The notes beneath the pieces were generated by a model. The model was given only the letters and a program-made list of their open reading frames with translations, was not told where the DNA came from and ran no database searches. This document shows positions 35,071 through 44,293 of a stretch of DNA of 64,000 nucleotides, piece after piece; the stretch's first letter is position 1; every line of letters begins with the position of its first letter. A program made the position numbers and the translations under genes. The stretch is from Planctomycetota bacterium. GTDB taxonomy: Bacteria; Planctomycetota; JAJSAM01; JAJVHW01. The DNA lies in contig JAJFFG010000078.1 of the NCBI GenBank assembly GCA_021776825.1, positions 1 to 64,000 on the forward strand. The letters run 5' to 3'.

Positions 35071-36303
35071 TCAGCAGAACGTCGTGCGGACGACGCGAGG
35101 GGCACCCTCGGTCTCGCGTCGGATCGCCTTGTAGCGTTCCTCGAGAGCATTGAACTCGTCTTCGGGGAGGTACCCCTGATAGCCGAGTTGAACGAGTTCG
35201 TTCAACGCCCGGATGCAGCCAGCGTCGGCGACCAGCGCCTCCCGCAGATGGACCACCGCCTCGGCGTAAGCGGTCTCAGCCTCGGCCTTCCGCCCGTCCT
35301 CCCACAGGCGGTTGCCGAGCGCGCGCCAGTAGAGGCCGTAGCCGGTGAGCGCCTCGGCGCGCTTCGTGGCCTCGTCGAGCGTTGCGCCGAGTCGACCTGT
35401 ATATGCGTCCAGGTGGGCACGCATGCCGGTCAGCTGCCCCTCGCGCCAGTCCAGGTAGGCGAGCTTGGCATGGGGAGCGGCATAGTCGGATTGCCGAGCG
35501 AGCGCGGCGCGATGCCAGCGTCGAGCGCCGTCCCAGTCCTGCTGCATGCCCTTCAGGAGCCCGATGTTGTAGTAGTGCACCGCGTTGCCGGGGTCGTCGG
35601 CCAGCGCCTCCTTCAGGATCGCCTCGGCCTCGGGGAACTGCCGCACCATCTGGTGCGCCAACGCGAGCCTCTGCGAGAGCTCCGTCGCCGGGCGACGCTT
35701 GGCGCGCAGGCTCAACTCCTTGGCCCGTTGCAGGTCGGCGATGACCCGGTCGTGCTGACCCTCGCCGTGCAGCTGCGTCCCTCGGTGCACGTAGCCGAGG
35801 AACTCCAACTCCGCTCCGAAGTTGGGGTCCCGGGGTGCCGTTGCGAGCGCGTCGATGTAGGCCGTGAGCTGCTCGACGCCGACGGAACGCTCTCCGTCGA
35901 GGATGGCGACGAAGGCGTCCAGGAGCAGGAGCCCAGGGAACTTGGGGTTCTGTTCCACGGCGCGCTCCAGAGCCGCGACTCCGTCCTTCCGGTTGCCCAG
36001 TGCGAGGTGCGCGTACGCCAACAGGAACTGATGAGAGAAGTCCGGCTTGCTCTTGTCGACTCGCGTGGCCTCCGCGAGGTCCTGAGCCACCTGCTCGAGG
36101 AACACGCGATCGAGCGTCCATACGTAGCGACGCCACGAGGACACGGCGCGCTTGCGATGCCGCTCGGCGGTGCGCGCTGCCGCGCTGCGCGTCTCCTGCG
36201 CGTGCGCCGCTGACGGAACGGGCATTGCGATTGCGAGGAGGAGGATTGCGAAGAGGAGGAGACCGGCAAGCGCCGGGAGCACCACGGTGCGACGTCGGGG
36301 CAT
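35071..36303 (-). CDS. Exported TPR-repeat protein
   Basis: A 410-residue protein. The N-terminus is a signal peptide or anchor (VVLPALAGLLLFAILLLAIA, then AHAQE). The rest is a series of degenerate tetratricopeptide repeats, for example AVHYYNIGLLKGMQQDWDGA and AEAILKEALADDPGNA. TPR proteins hold complexes together; no partner is apparent. Element P begins 18 bp upstream of its start codon, so its promoter must lie in or beyond that element. Confidence 0.8.
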   Translation of the reverse strand: MPRRRTVVLPALAGLLLFAILLLAIAMPVPSAAHAQETRSAAARTAERHRKRAVSSWRRYVWTLDRVFLEQVAQDLAEATRVDKSKPDFSHQFLLAYAHLALGNRKDGVAALERAVEQNPKFPGLLLLDAFVAILDGERSVGVEQLTAYIDALATAPRDPNFGAELEFLGYVHRGTQLHGEGQHDRVIADLQRAKELSLRAKRRPATELSQRLALAHQMVRQFPEAEAILKEALADDPGNAVHYYNIGLLKGMQQDWDGARRWHRAALARQSDYAAPHAKLAYLDWREGQLTGMRAHLDAYTGRLGATLDEATKRAEALTGYGLYWRALGNRLWEDGRKAEAETAYAEAVVHLREALVADAGCIRALNELVQLGYQGYLPEDEFNALEERYKAIRRETEGAPRVVRTTFC

Positions 36304-36320
36304 GCCGGGAGACTAGCCCA

Positions 36321-36545
36321 CTTCTCTCACGAGGGCGTCGCGAGATTGCGGCCGCTGGCGAGTCACGGATGGCTCTCACGCCGTTTCGAGGGATCGCCCG
36401 GTCAACGTAGATTCTCCTGACGGATTCGGGTGCGGGAGATCTCGTGGCGCAGACGCGCACGCACCTTCGATCCAGTTGTGAAGCGGCAGCGGCGCGGGAG
36501 ATCGCGTGCCCGGGACCGTCAGGCGTGGCGTCCTCGTGAGAGAAG
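36321..36545. repeat. Dispersed inverted-repeat element, family II, copy P
   Basis: 225 bp with perfect 14-bp inverted arms: CTTCTCTCACGAGG (36321-36334) and its complement (36532-36545). The core 36451-36535, read on the minus strand, matches 47555-47640 closely, including TTCACAACTGGATC. The arms differ in sequence from those of copies Q and R but remain self-complementary. It occupies most of the 364-bp gap between two divergent TPR genes. Confidence 0.85.
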
Positions 36546-36667
36546 GGGGGTCGGCACTGTGCGTGCCACGGGCCGCGGCATCGGGAACCTGCCGCGGGGC
36601 CGACGCCCGCGCGTATGCTGCTCGCCGTCGAGCGAGGGACACTGTCCGAGGAGGTCGCCGAGAGGTC

Positions 36668-39199
36668 ATGGATCGGAGACGACTGCTGGCGCTCGTCGTG
36701 CTGTTCGGGGCGGCTCTGCACCTCCTCGCGCACGTCTCGCCGTCGGCGCCGCATCTGCGCGAGGCGCTCCCCGAGGACGCGCCGGCCCTGCTCGCCAACT
36801 CGGCGCTCGACACGGCTCCCGGAGAGGCGGGAGCGGCGCCGCTCATGCGAGCGCTCACCGATCCCTCGGCGGCGTGGGAGCCCGCGGGCGCGGTCGCCGG
36901 GCGGCATCGCTTCCGGCCGGTCGCAACGGTGCTGCTCGCCGTGGAGCGGGCCGCCGGCGGGCGACACGCGGCACGCGTTGCGGGGTGGGTCTCGCTGCTC
37001 CTGCACCTCGGCCTGGTGGTGCTGGTCCACCGGGTCGTGCGTCGTCTCGGAGGCTCACCGACCGCGCAGATTGCGGCCGCCGCGCTCGTCGCGACGAGCC
37101 CGCTGGCTCTCGCCGCGGCCGCGTGGCCCGCTCGTCAGCCGGCGGCGCTCGCAGCCGTCCTCGGAGCGGCCGGCGTCCTGCTGACCCTCGGCGAATCCAC
37201 ACAAGCCCGGTCTCGGGTCGCGCCGCTGCTCGGCGGACTCCTGCTCGGTGCGGCGGTCCTTTCCCACGAGGCGGCGGTCGGACTGGTCGCCGCCGCCGTC
37301 GTCCTGCGCTTCACGTTCGGATCCGACTCCGGGGTCGGCACTCGCGCCTTCGTCGTCGCGCGTGCGCTCGTGCCCACCGTCGCTGCGCTGGCCTGGCGCG
37401 CCGCGACGCTGGCGCCTCTGAGCCGACCCGAGTCGGCGGTCGGACCCGACGCGTTCGACGGCGCGGTCGGGGCCATCCTGACCTGGCTCGCCCCCGCCCT
37501 CCCGGTGCGTGCTCACCTCGCTGACGGCCCGTGGGAGGCGCACGGTGGCGTGCGACTGATCGCTGCGGCAGTCGTCCTCATGACCCTTGCCATGCTCTGG
37601 CGCCGTCGCGCTGCGCCCGTCGCCGGAGCGCTGCTCGCCAGCGTCGTCGCCTGTCTCCCGGCCGTCGCGGCGGGGGCGTACGGGCAGGCCCCGTTCTCCG
37701 CCACCGCGGCCTACGTGACACTCCCGATCGTCGCGGCGGCACTTGCGTTGGCGTTGACCGCGGCTGCGCGGCGCGGACGTGCGCTCCGGACGGCTTCGAT
37801 TGGCGCAGGCGTGTTGGTCCTGGTGGCGTCGTCCGTCGCAACCGCCGCGCGAGCTCCGTCGCATCGCGTGCGGGCAGCGTTCATCGAGCGGGCGCGTCGC
37901 GACGCGCCCGCGAGCGTCGTCGTGATGGGCTGGCGTCTCGGCTCAGCCGTCGTGACGGCGGAGCAGGCGGCCGGTGACGAGCGCGTCGCGGCGTTGGGTG
38001 CCGCCACCGAGATCGCGCGGCCGCTCGCGGAGCGGATCCTCGCGACGGACGGCACGACCACCGCCGAGGGGGCGGGGCTACAGCGCGATGGCGTGGCCGC
38101 CACGACCGTCGCCACGGTGCTGGCGTGGTACGCCCGGATCGCCGGCGAGCAGCAGGCTGCCGGCGGCGAAGGAGCTCCGACGCCGTTGGACGTCGAGCGC
38201 GCCGGACGCGCCGCCGTCGCGTTGCTGCCCCAGTGGGCCGACGGCTGGGCTGTCCTCGCGGAGTCGCTGGCCCGACTCGGCGCACTTCAGGGTGCTCTGC
38301 AGGCTGCCGACGCGGCGGGGGATCTCGAGCCGGAGAGCGTGGACTTCCTCGTTCTGGAGGGTCGGATCGGACTGGCTTTGGGACATGCGCCGCTGGCCGT
38401 GATGCGTCTCGGCGAGGCCGACGCCAGCGCGCAGAAGTCGGGATGGGGGACCCCGGAGCAACTGCGCGAGCTGACGCTGCTCCGCGCCGAGGCGCTCGTT
38501 GCCGACGCGGCAACGTCCGGACGCCTGAACCAGTTCGAGACCGCGGCGGAGCTCCTCGAGGGCCTGCGCGCGAAGGGAGATCAAGAGTTCGACCTCCGAC
38601 AGCGGACCTATGACCTGTACCTCGTCTGGGGCGACGAGCTCGCGTCGCTCGACCGCACCGCTCTGGCTCGGATCGCCTACCAGCGGGCCGTGGCGCTCTC
38701 CGGGCCACGTAGCTGGGCCGCCGAGCATCTGGCCTGGCTGGACGCGCGCCTCGCGCGCGCATGGGGGGAGGCGACACGAACTCTGCAGCGGGCGCAGGTC
38801 GGCGAGGGCAACGTGGCGAACGCGCTTCTCGAACTCGCGATCGTCCTCTGTCGCCGTGGCAAGTGGGACGAGGCCGACGCGGTGTTCGAGAAGCTCTCCG
38901 ACGCACAGGGGGGAATGAACGCCGCGCTCCGGTACGCGATCGCCGTGCATCGTCACGCTGCCCGGCCTGACGAGTTGACCCAGGCCGAGGCGGAACTCAG
39001 GCTGGTTCTGAAGGAGCTGCCGGCGTTCGCGGAGGCGCGCTTCAACCTCGGCGGCGTTCTGGTCCAACAGGGGCGGCTCGAAGAGGCCCGCGAGGAGTAT
39101 GTGCGCGCGGCGCGGGACGGCCCGGAGTTCGAGTGGAGCTCCGAGGCACTGCAGATCGCGCAGCGCCTCGCCGAGATCCTGCTGCTCGAACGGAACTGA
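36668..39199 (+). CDS. Polytopic membrane protein with TPR C-terminus (TMTC/O-mannosyltransferase-like)
   Basis: An 843-residue protein from the ATG at 36668. The first 450 residues contain about ten hydrophobic segments. The segment GRHRFRPVATVLLAVERAAG resembles the conserved loop of TMTC-type protein O-mannosyltransferase relatives (Y/F-RP-L/V-x-x-LxxA). The C-terminal 370 residues are helical TPR-like repeats (AALLPQWADGWAVLAESLAR, then AFAEARFNLGGVLVQQGRLE). This combination suggests a membrane glycosyltransferase with an outward-facing or scaffold TPR domain, but catalytic residues could not be confirmed. The 3' end is tandemly duplicated. Confidence 0.65.
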   Translation: MDRRRLLALVVLFGAALHLLAHVSPSAPHLREALPEDAPALLANSALDTAPGEAGAAPLMRALTDPSAAWEPAGAVAGRHRFRPVATVLLAVERAAGGRHAARVAGWVSLLLHLGLVVLVHRVVRRLGGSPTAQIAAAALVATSPLALAAAAWPARQPAALAAVLGAAGVLLTLGESTQARSRVAPLLGGLLLGAAVLSHEAAVGLVAAAVVLRFTFGSDSGVGTRAFVVARALVPTVAALAWRAATLAPLSRPESAVGPDAFDGAVGAILTWLAPALPVRAHLADGPWEAHGGVRLIAAAVVLMTLAMLWRRRAAPVAGALLASVVACLPAVAAGAYGQAPFSATAAYVTLPIVAAALALALTAAARRGRALRTASIGAGVLVLVASSVATAARAPSHRVRAAFIERARRDAPASVVVMGWRLGSAVVTAEQAAGDERVAALGAATEIARPLAERILATDGTTTAEGAGLQRDGVAATTVATVLAWYARIAGEQQAAGGEGAPTPLDVERAGRAAVALLPQWADGWAVLAESLARLGALQGALQAADAAGDLEPESVDFLVLEGRIGLALGHAPLAVMRLGEADASAQKSGWGTPEQLRELTLLRAEALVADAATSGRLNQFETAAELLEGLRAKGDQEFDLRQRTYDLYLVWGDELASLDRTALARIAYQRAVALSGPRSWAAEHLAWLDARLARAWGEATRTLQRAQVGEGNVANALLELAIVLCRRGKWDEADAVFEKLSDAQGGMNAALRYAIAVHRHAARPDELTQAEAELRLVLKELPAFAEARFNLGGVLVQQGRLEEAREEYVRAARDGPEFEWSSEALQIAQRLAEILLLERN

Positions 39200-39263
39200 T
39201 CCGGCTCGGACGGAACTGACTCCTGCTCGATCCGAACTGGCTCCTTCTCGAACGGAATTGGGC
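39182..39263. repeat. Four tandem 20-21-bp units spanning the stop of the membrane TPR gene
   Basis: Units at 39182-39201, 39202-39222, 39223-39243 and 39244-39263, of type CTGCTCGAACGGAACTGATC. The first contains the genuine last codons and TGA (39197-39199); the second still carries a TGA, and the later ones have TGG. The array lies between this gene and rnd. Confidence 0.88.
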
Positions 39264-39338
39264 ACCGGTTCGCGCTCTCGGCGTGAGCGGTGGTTCGCTC
39301 GGGGGTTCCGAGGCTCGCTCGGTACACTCCTCCGGCCC

Positions 39339-40490
39339 ATGAGCGATCGCGACGCTGCCGACGAGTTCCTCTACGTGGATCGCCACGACCAGTGGCGCGC
39401 CGCAGCGGATCGCATCTGCTCGGCCGACGTGCTGGCCGTCGACACCGAGGCGAACAGCATGCACGCGTACGTCGAGCAGGTCTGCCTGGTGCAGATCGCG
39501 ACGGAGCTGGACGACGCCTTCGTGATCGATCCGCTCGCGCTCGACGATCTCGACGACCTTGCCGAGCCGCTGGCCCATCCCGACGTCGTGACGATCTTCC
39601 ACGGCGCCGACTTCGACGTGACCAGCCTGCGTCGCGACTTCGGGTTCGAGTTCGCCGGGATCTTCGACACGATGGTCGCCGCACAGCTCCTGGGCGACGA
39701 GAAGCTGTCGCTTCGCGATCTCGTCGAGCGCTTCTTCGGTGTCACGCTCGAGAAGGCGCACACGCGCGCCGACTGGGGCAAGCGTCCGCTCACGCGCGAT
39801 CAGATCGACTACAGCTACCTGGACGTCAAGTACCTGGTGGAACTCTGGCGCGTTCAGCTCGAGCGGCTCGAGGATGCCGATCTGCTCGAGGAGGCGGAGA
39901 TCGAGTTCGAGCGCCTGGCCTTGCGCGAACCCGCGGAGCGCGGTTTCGATCCGCACGGATGGGCGCGCATCAAGGGCGCGAAGGAGCTGGCTCCCGAGGA
40001 GAAGGCCATCCTGGTCGAGCTCTACGCCGTTCGCGATCGCCTGGGGCAGAAGCTGAACCGGCCCGTGTTCAAGGTCCTCGGCAACGACACGATGCTGCGC
40101 ATCGCTCGAGCGCGTCCGTCCCATCGCGGTCAGCTGACGGACATCAAGGGCGTCTCCTCGTTCGTCGTCGGACGCATGGGCAAGGACATGGTCAACGCCG
40201 TCGCGCGCGGCCTCGAGCAGGGCGAGCCCGCGAAGCCTCCTCCGCGTCGACCCGATCCTCGACGTCGACTCGACTACGGCTCGCAGAAGCGCCTCGGTCG
40301 TATCCGGGACTGGCGCAACGTGGCGTCCGAGAAGTCCGGCGTGACCACGATGGCGATCCTCCCCAACTATGCGATGTTCGAGATTGCTCGACTGAGGCCG
40401 GACTCGCTGGCCGAGCTCGAGCAGGTGCCCGGCGTTGGACGCCGACGGATGGAGAAATGGGGCGACGCGATCCTCGGGCTGGCGCTCTGA
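39339..40490 (+). CDS. rnd: Ribonuclease D
   Basis: A 383-residue protein from the ATG at 39339. The DEDDy 3' exonuclease motifs are complete: D35-x-E37 (AVDTEAN), D93 in HGADFDV, and Y158 to D162 in IDYSYLDVKYL. The HRDC domains follow (about 215-290 and 320-380, LAELEQVPGVGRRRMEKWG). RNase D trims tRNA and other stable RNA 3' ends. The next gene begins within a few bases of the stop, so they are probably one operon. Confidence 0.93.
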   Translation: MSDRDAADEFLYVDRHDQWRAAADRICSADVLAVDTEANSMHAYVEQVCLVQIATELDDAFVIDPLALDDLDDLAEPLAHPDVVTIFHGADFDVTSLRRDFGFEFAGIFDTMVAAQLLGDEKLSLRDLVERFFGVTLEKAHTRADWGKRPLTRDQIDYSYLDVKYLVELWRVQLERLEDADLLEEAEIEFERLALREPAERGFDPHGWARIKGAKELAPEEKAILVELYAVRDRLGQKLNRPVFKVLGNDTMLRIARARPSHRGQLTDIKGVSSFVVGRMGKDMVNAVARGLEQGEPAKPPPRRPDPRRRLDYGSQKRLGRIRDWRNVASEKSGVTTMAILPNYAMFEIARLRPDSLAELEQVPGVGRRRMEKWGDAILGLAL

Positions 40491-40507
40491 ACCCGGTCAA
40501 GCGGACC

Positions 40508-41209
40508 GTGACCACGGTGGTCGTCCTCGCGGCGATCACGTGCATCGTGCTGCTGGCGCTCCTCGACCAGATCCAGGGCTTCCAGGCGACGCAGCCGCCA
40601 CAGGCTCCGCCGCGTCAGACGCCACCGGCGAGCGAGTCGCCCACCTCGACCGACGGGACCCCTGAGGCCGACGACCTCGGCGAGCCGGTCCCCGGTGAGG
40701 CCTCTGGACGCGTTCAGTTCTCCGACGGCTCCGCTGCGGCCGGCGTCGAGATCGCCATCTCGATCCTCGGCCAGGACGGTGAGCTGCCACGGGAACTGCG
40801 GGTCACGACCGATGCCGACGGAGCGTTCGCTCTACGTGTCGGTGACGGCGGGATCACGACCATCGCCGCCTCGCTCGGACCGCTCTCGGCCTCGATCGAG
40901 AACGATCCGAGCGCCGCGGGAGTGCGTGTCACGCTGCGATTCCCCGCGACGTTCGATCTGCGTGGCCGCGTGCAGCGGACCGACAATCGCGCTGGCATCG
41001 CCCGCGCGGTCGTCTCCTGCGGCGGGCACGAGTCGCCGACCGATGCGGAGGGCGCGTTCGCGCTGGTTGTTCCGTCGAGCGTCGTCACCGATGGGCGAGC
41101 GGAGATCCGGGTCGGCGCTTCCGGCTACGAGTCGCTGGTCGATCTCACGCCGTGGGGGCGCCCGGCGCCGCACTACCGGGATCTGACGTTCCGCCTGACT
41201 CCTCGCTGA
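40508..41209 (+). CDS. Membrane-anchored protein with two carboxypeptidase-regulatory-like domains
   Basis: A 233-residue protein from a GTG at 40508; a CTG at 40487 overlapping the rnd stop would add the basic NPVKR before the membrane segment and is a possible alternative. A hydrophobic anchor (VVVLAAITCIVLLALL) is followed by a Pro/Thr linker and two CarboxypepD_reg-type beta-sandwiches: GRVQFSDGSAAAGVEI to TDADGAFALRV, and GRVQRTDNRAGIARAVV to TDAEGAFALVV. Such domains are passive adhesive modules of exported proteins. Its last 65 bp overlap folC on the other strand. Confidence 0.75.
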   Translation: MTTVVVLAAITCIVLLALLDQIQGFQATQPPQAPPRQTPPASESPTSTDGTPEADDLGEPVPGEASGRVQFSDGSAAAGVEIAISILGQDGELPRELRVTTDADGAFALRVGDGGITTIAASLGPLSASIENDPSAAGVRVTLRFPATFDLRGRVQRTDNRAGIARAVVSCGGHESPTDAEGAFALVVPSSVVTDGRAEIRVGASGYESLVDLTPWGRPAPHYRDLTFRLTPR

Positions 41210-42770
41210 AGGTCGCTGCGGCATCCTCGAGTTCCAGCGCTGAATCTCGGAGACCCAGCGCTGAATCTCGGAGACCCAGCACGGCACCGCATAGGTAGAG
41301 GCTGCCGGTGACGATCACCGTTCCCTCGGCGCGCGCCTGCTCGCGGGCAGCGTCGAGACCGGCGGCGACGGAGTTCGCGCCGGACGCGCCGAGCCCGACC
41401 GACCGCGCCGCCGCGGCGATCTCCTCCGGGGACGCGGCACGTCGGCCACCGGTGCTGACGCCGACGATGGCATCGATTGCCGGGGCGAGCGCGGCGAACG
41501 AGCCGGCGATGTCCTTGTCCCGCGCCATCGCGAAGAGCGCCACGCGTGGCCGGGGAGCAGCGAGGTCGTCGAGCGCCCGCGCGAGGACGGCGAGGCTGGC
41601 TGGACTGTGGGCGCCGTCCACCAGCACGAGCGGGCCGGGGTTGATCAGGCCAGTGTCGATCAGGCCAGTGTCGATCAGGCCGGTGTCGATCAGGCCGGTG
41701 TCGATCACGTCGAGACGGGCCCGGAGGCGTGTCGTGGCGACTCCCGATCGGATTGCCTGCGCGTCGATCGGCGGGCCCGACCAGGCGACGACGTCGGCGG
41801 TGACGGCAGCCAGGGCGGCGTTCTGGGCCTGATGCGCGCCGCGGAGGGGGGTCGCGAGCGGCTCCGGCGCTCGCCCGGGACGGACGAGGACGAAGCGCGT
41901 GCCCGTGTTCCCATCTCGTTCCGCGTCGAGTCGGCTCGTCACGACCTGGTTCACCTCGAAGTCGCGGCCTCGATGGACCAGTGATGCGCCGCACTCGACC
42001 GTGCGCGAGGCGATCTCAGCGAACCCGCCGCCGTCCGCCGTGAGCCCACAGAGCAGTGGGCGATCCGATCGGGCCGCCGCGACCTTCTCCCGCGCCACGG
42101 CAGCGAGGGTGGTCCCGAGCTGCTCGGTGTGATCCAGCGAGATCGTCGTCAGCACCACACCGAGCGCATCCGCCGCCGTCGTGGCGTCCAGCCGTCCTCC
42201 CATGCCCGCCTCGAGCACGACGGCGTCGCAGCCCGCAGCAGCAAAGGCGACGAGCGCGGCCGCCGTGTGGATCTCGAAGAACGTGCAGGGTGTGCCGGCG
42301 GCCAGCATTGCCTCGACGTGGGGACGCACGTGCTGCAGCGCGTCGCGGAGCACGTCGTCCGGGGCCGGCACCCCGTCGACGCGGATGCGTTCCCGCGGAT
42401 GCACGAGGTGCGGCGACGAGTAGAGGCCGGTGCGTCGCCCGGACGCCACGAGGATCGAAGCGAGCGTCGCCGCGGTGCTGCCCTTGCCCTTGCTGCCGAC
42501 GATCTGCACGACGTCGTAGGCCTGATCTGGGCGGCCCAGCCGAGCGAGGAGCCGGCGGACCCGGTCGAGGCCGTACGTGCGCTCGTCGTAGCGCTGCGCG
42601 GCCATGGTCTCGTAGTTCGTGCTCGCGGCGAGCCAGGCGAAGGCCTCGTCGAACGTGCGGAACGGCGCGGTGTTCGACGCGCTGTTCAGCGCGCTGTTCG
42701 GCGCAGTGTTCGGAACGCAGTTCGGCGGGGCACTCGAGGCCGGATCTGGCTGAGACGGGGGCGACGACAC
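41145..42770 (-). CDS. folC: Bifunctional dihydrofolate/folylpolyglutamate synthase
   Basis: A 541-residue Mur-ligase-type protein from a GTG. The P-loop GSKGKGST is at 92-99, preceded by the FolC phrase YGLDRVRRLLARLG. HTAAALVAFAAAGCDAVVLE and the C-terminal VDGAHSPASL also fit. It is about 100 residues longer than usual. Extra sequence is a 37-residue N-terminal leader made of 12-bp repeats, a four-unit TGLID repeat in the linker between the two domains, and a C-terminal tail with GLRDSAL repeated twice. The tail runs antisense into the neighbouring gene, as if the original stop was lost. Confidence 0.92.
   Translation of the reverse strand: MSSPPSQPDPASSAPPNCVPNTAPNSALNSASNTAPFRTFDEAFAWLAASTNYETMAAQRYDERTYGLDRVRRLLARLGRPDQAYDVVQIVGSKGKGSTAATLASILVASGRRTGLYSSPHLVHPRERIRVDGVPAPDDVLRDALQHVRPHVEAMLAAGTPCTFFEIHTAAALVAFAAAGCDAVVLEAGMGGRLDATTAADALGVVLTTISLDHTEQLGTTLAAVAREKVAAARSDRPLLCGLTADGGGFAEIASRTVECGASLVHRGRDFEVNQVVTSRLDAERDGNTGTRFVLVRPGRAPEPLATPLRGAHQAQNAALAAVTADVVAWSGPPIDAQAIRSGVATTRLRARLDVIDTGLIDTGLIDTGLIDTGLINPGPLVLVDGAHSPASLAVLARALDDLAAPRPRVALFAMARDKDIAGSFAALAPAIDAIVGVSTGGRRAASPEEIAAAARSVGLGASGANSVAAGLDAAREQARAEGTVIVTGSLYLCGAVLGLRDSALGLRDSALELEDAAATFSEESGGTSDPGSAAPGAPTA
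41234..41275. repeat. Two identical 21-bp units near the folC 3' end
   Basis: Units 41234-41254 and 41255-41275 are identical and followed by five bases of a third. In the folC frame they encode repeated LRDSALG. They lie past the normal end of FolC proteins. Confidence 0.9.
41641..41700. repeat. Four tandem 15-bp units inside folC
   Basis: Units of type TCGATCAGGCCGGTG, in frame, encoding TGLID repeats between the Mur-ligase central and C-terminal domains; a partial fifth unit follows. The copies fall into two identical-type pairs, implying stepwise doubling. Confidence 0.92.
42667..42726. repeat. Five tandem 12-bp units in the folC N-terminal leader
   Basis: Units of type GCGCTGTTCGGC, in frame, encoding the NTAPNSALNSASNTAP leader that precedes the conserved FolC domain. 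Confidence 0.85.
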
Positions 42771-42865
42771 GCACAGAGTGTCGCCCGCGCGCGGGTGATG
42801 CGGCGCGATTCACCGGCCTGGGGTATCCTCGGGACGCCTGTCCGGGTCCCCTCGGAGGTTCCACC

Positions 42866-44293
42866 GTGTACAAGGTTCCAAAGGGTCCCGACTCTCGGGA
42901 TTCGTCCGTACCCCCGCCGCCCGGCTTCCTGGTCTCCCCGAAGGCCGGGATCGGCGGTCTCGCGTTTGCCTTCGTCCTCCTCATCGGCGCATTTGCGGCG
43001 ATGGGGATCTATGGCATGGGCTCCGATGACGAGCCCGAGTCCGTCACGCTCCCTCGTATCGAGATGCAGAACGTCGGTGAGGGCGAACTCGCCGAGATTC
43101 TGCCCGAAGAGGTCAGCCGCAAGCTCCAGGACGAGCTCTTCACCTGGTTCCGCGCGAACGACCGCTCCCCGATCTCCGATCGCGAGCCCGTGGCCGAGCA
43201 GGAATGGGTCGACCACCTGCTGAGCGGCGACGTGCGCGTGCGGCTGGATCGTCTGCCACCGCGCGTCTTCGGCGGTCTGGACAACGTGCCGCGCGTGATC
43301 GACGAGCCGGGTCCGTACCGCGGCGCCCTCGTGCGCGTCTGGGCGCGCGTGGACACCATCACCGAGATCCAGCTCGATTTCTCGGGCTCGACGCAGACGG
43401 CATGGCGGCTGAGCAGCGTCGATGCGAACGGCGTCCCGTGGATCATCACGTGCACGTCGGCTCCGCCGAGCGAGGTGGAGTCGGGCTCGTGGGTGAAGGT
43501 CTACGGGGTCTTCACGAAGCTCTGGCCCTTGGCGGATCGTCACGAACCGGCGTTCCACGCGCTGTCCGGGCGACGCATCGTCGCCTCGTTCGCGCCGGCG
43601 ACGAACCGGCGCCCGCAGCTCGAGTGGTTGGAGCAGGTGCGCGACTTCACTCCCGAGGAGTCCGAGAAGCTCGAGGACGAGCCGTTCTACGGGATGCTGA
43701 ACTACGTCCGGACGCTCGGACCCGAGGGGTACCGCGAGCTCCGCGACAGCGGCGAGATCGACGTGATCGATCTCACGGGCAGCGCCGGCGCGACCGAGCT
43801 GAGCGAGAAGCCCCAGGCGTGGCGGTTCACTCCGGTGCGGCTGCGCGTGGCTCCCCTGCTCGACGAGTTTGTCGTCGACAGCTACATCCCCGAGAACCCC
43901 GGGAACATCGAGTTCGTCTACCGCGGCTTCGTCGTGGACGACCAGACGCGACCGATCTGGTTCATCACGCCGTTCCGCAAGGGGCAGTTCGACCTGCAGG
44001 AGTCGCGGATCGTCGAGGTCGAGGGCTTCTTCTACAAGCGCAAGCACGTGCGCACGGCGACGGGCAAGCGCTACTGGATGCCCATCGTGATCGGCGCGGA
44101 CGTGCGGCCCGTCGAGCTCGGCAATGTCGGCGGCCCGACCAGTCTGACGGTCGTGCTGGGCGTGGTCGTCGTGGGCTCGATCATCATGCTCTTCGTGTTC
44201 CTGTTCGTCTGGCGCAAGGAGCGGCTGCGCGAGCTCGAGACGCGACGCCGAGTGGCCGAGCGTCGCGGACACGGTCGCAGTCCATCGCTGTGA
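42866..44293 (+). CDS. Hypothetical membrane protein with large extracytoplasmic domain
   Basis: A 475-residue protein from a GTG with a CGGAGG ribosome site 7 bases upstream. A membrane segment lies at about 28-50, a soluble domain of about 380 residues follows, and a second membrane segment (SLTVVLGVVVVGSIIMLFVFLFVW) sits near the C-terminus with a basic cytoplasmic tail. Two copies of an OB-like beta motif may be present in the soluble domain (VRVWARVDTITEIQL and VYRGFVVDDQTRPIWF). It is divergent from folC and coupled to aroB through a GTGA overlap. No family was recognised. Confidence 0.75.
   Translation: MYKVPKGPDSRDSSVPPPPGFLVSPKAGIGGLAFAFVLLIGAFAAMGIYGMGSDDEPESVTLPRIEMQNVGEGELAEILPEEVSRKLQDELFTWFRANDRSPISDREPVAEQEWVDHLLSGDVRVRLDRLPPRVFGGLDNVPRVIDEPGPYRGALVRVWARVDTITEIQLDFSGSTQTAWRLSSVDANGVPWIITCTSAPPSEVESGSWVKVYGVFTKLWPLADRHEPAFHALSGRRIVASFAPATNRRPQLEWLEQVRDFTPEESEKLEDEPFYGMLNYVRTLGPEGYRELRDSGEIDVIDLTGSAGATELSEKPQAWRFTPVRLRVAPLLDEFVVDSYIPENPGNIEFVYRGFVVDDQTRPIWFITPFRKGQFDLQESRIVEVEGFFYKRKHVRTATGKRYWMPIVIGADVRPVELGNVGGPTSLTVVLGVVVVGSIIMLFVFLFVWRKERLRELETRRRVAERRGHGRSPSL

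Noticed and set aside
29867-39199. Selenoprotein genes near selB
   Set aside because: No pair of frames joined by an in-frame TGA with flanking homology was found.
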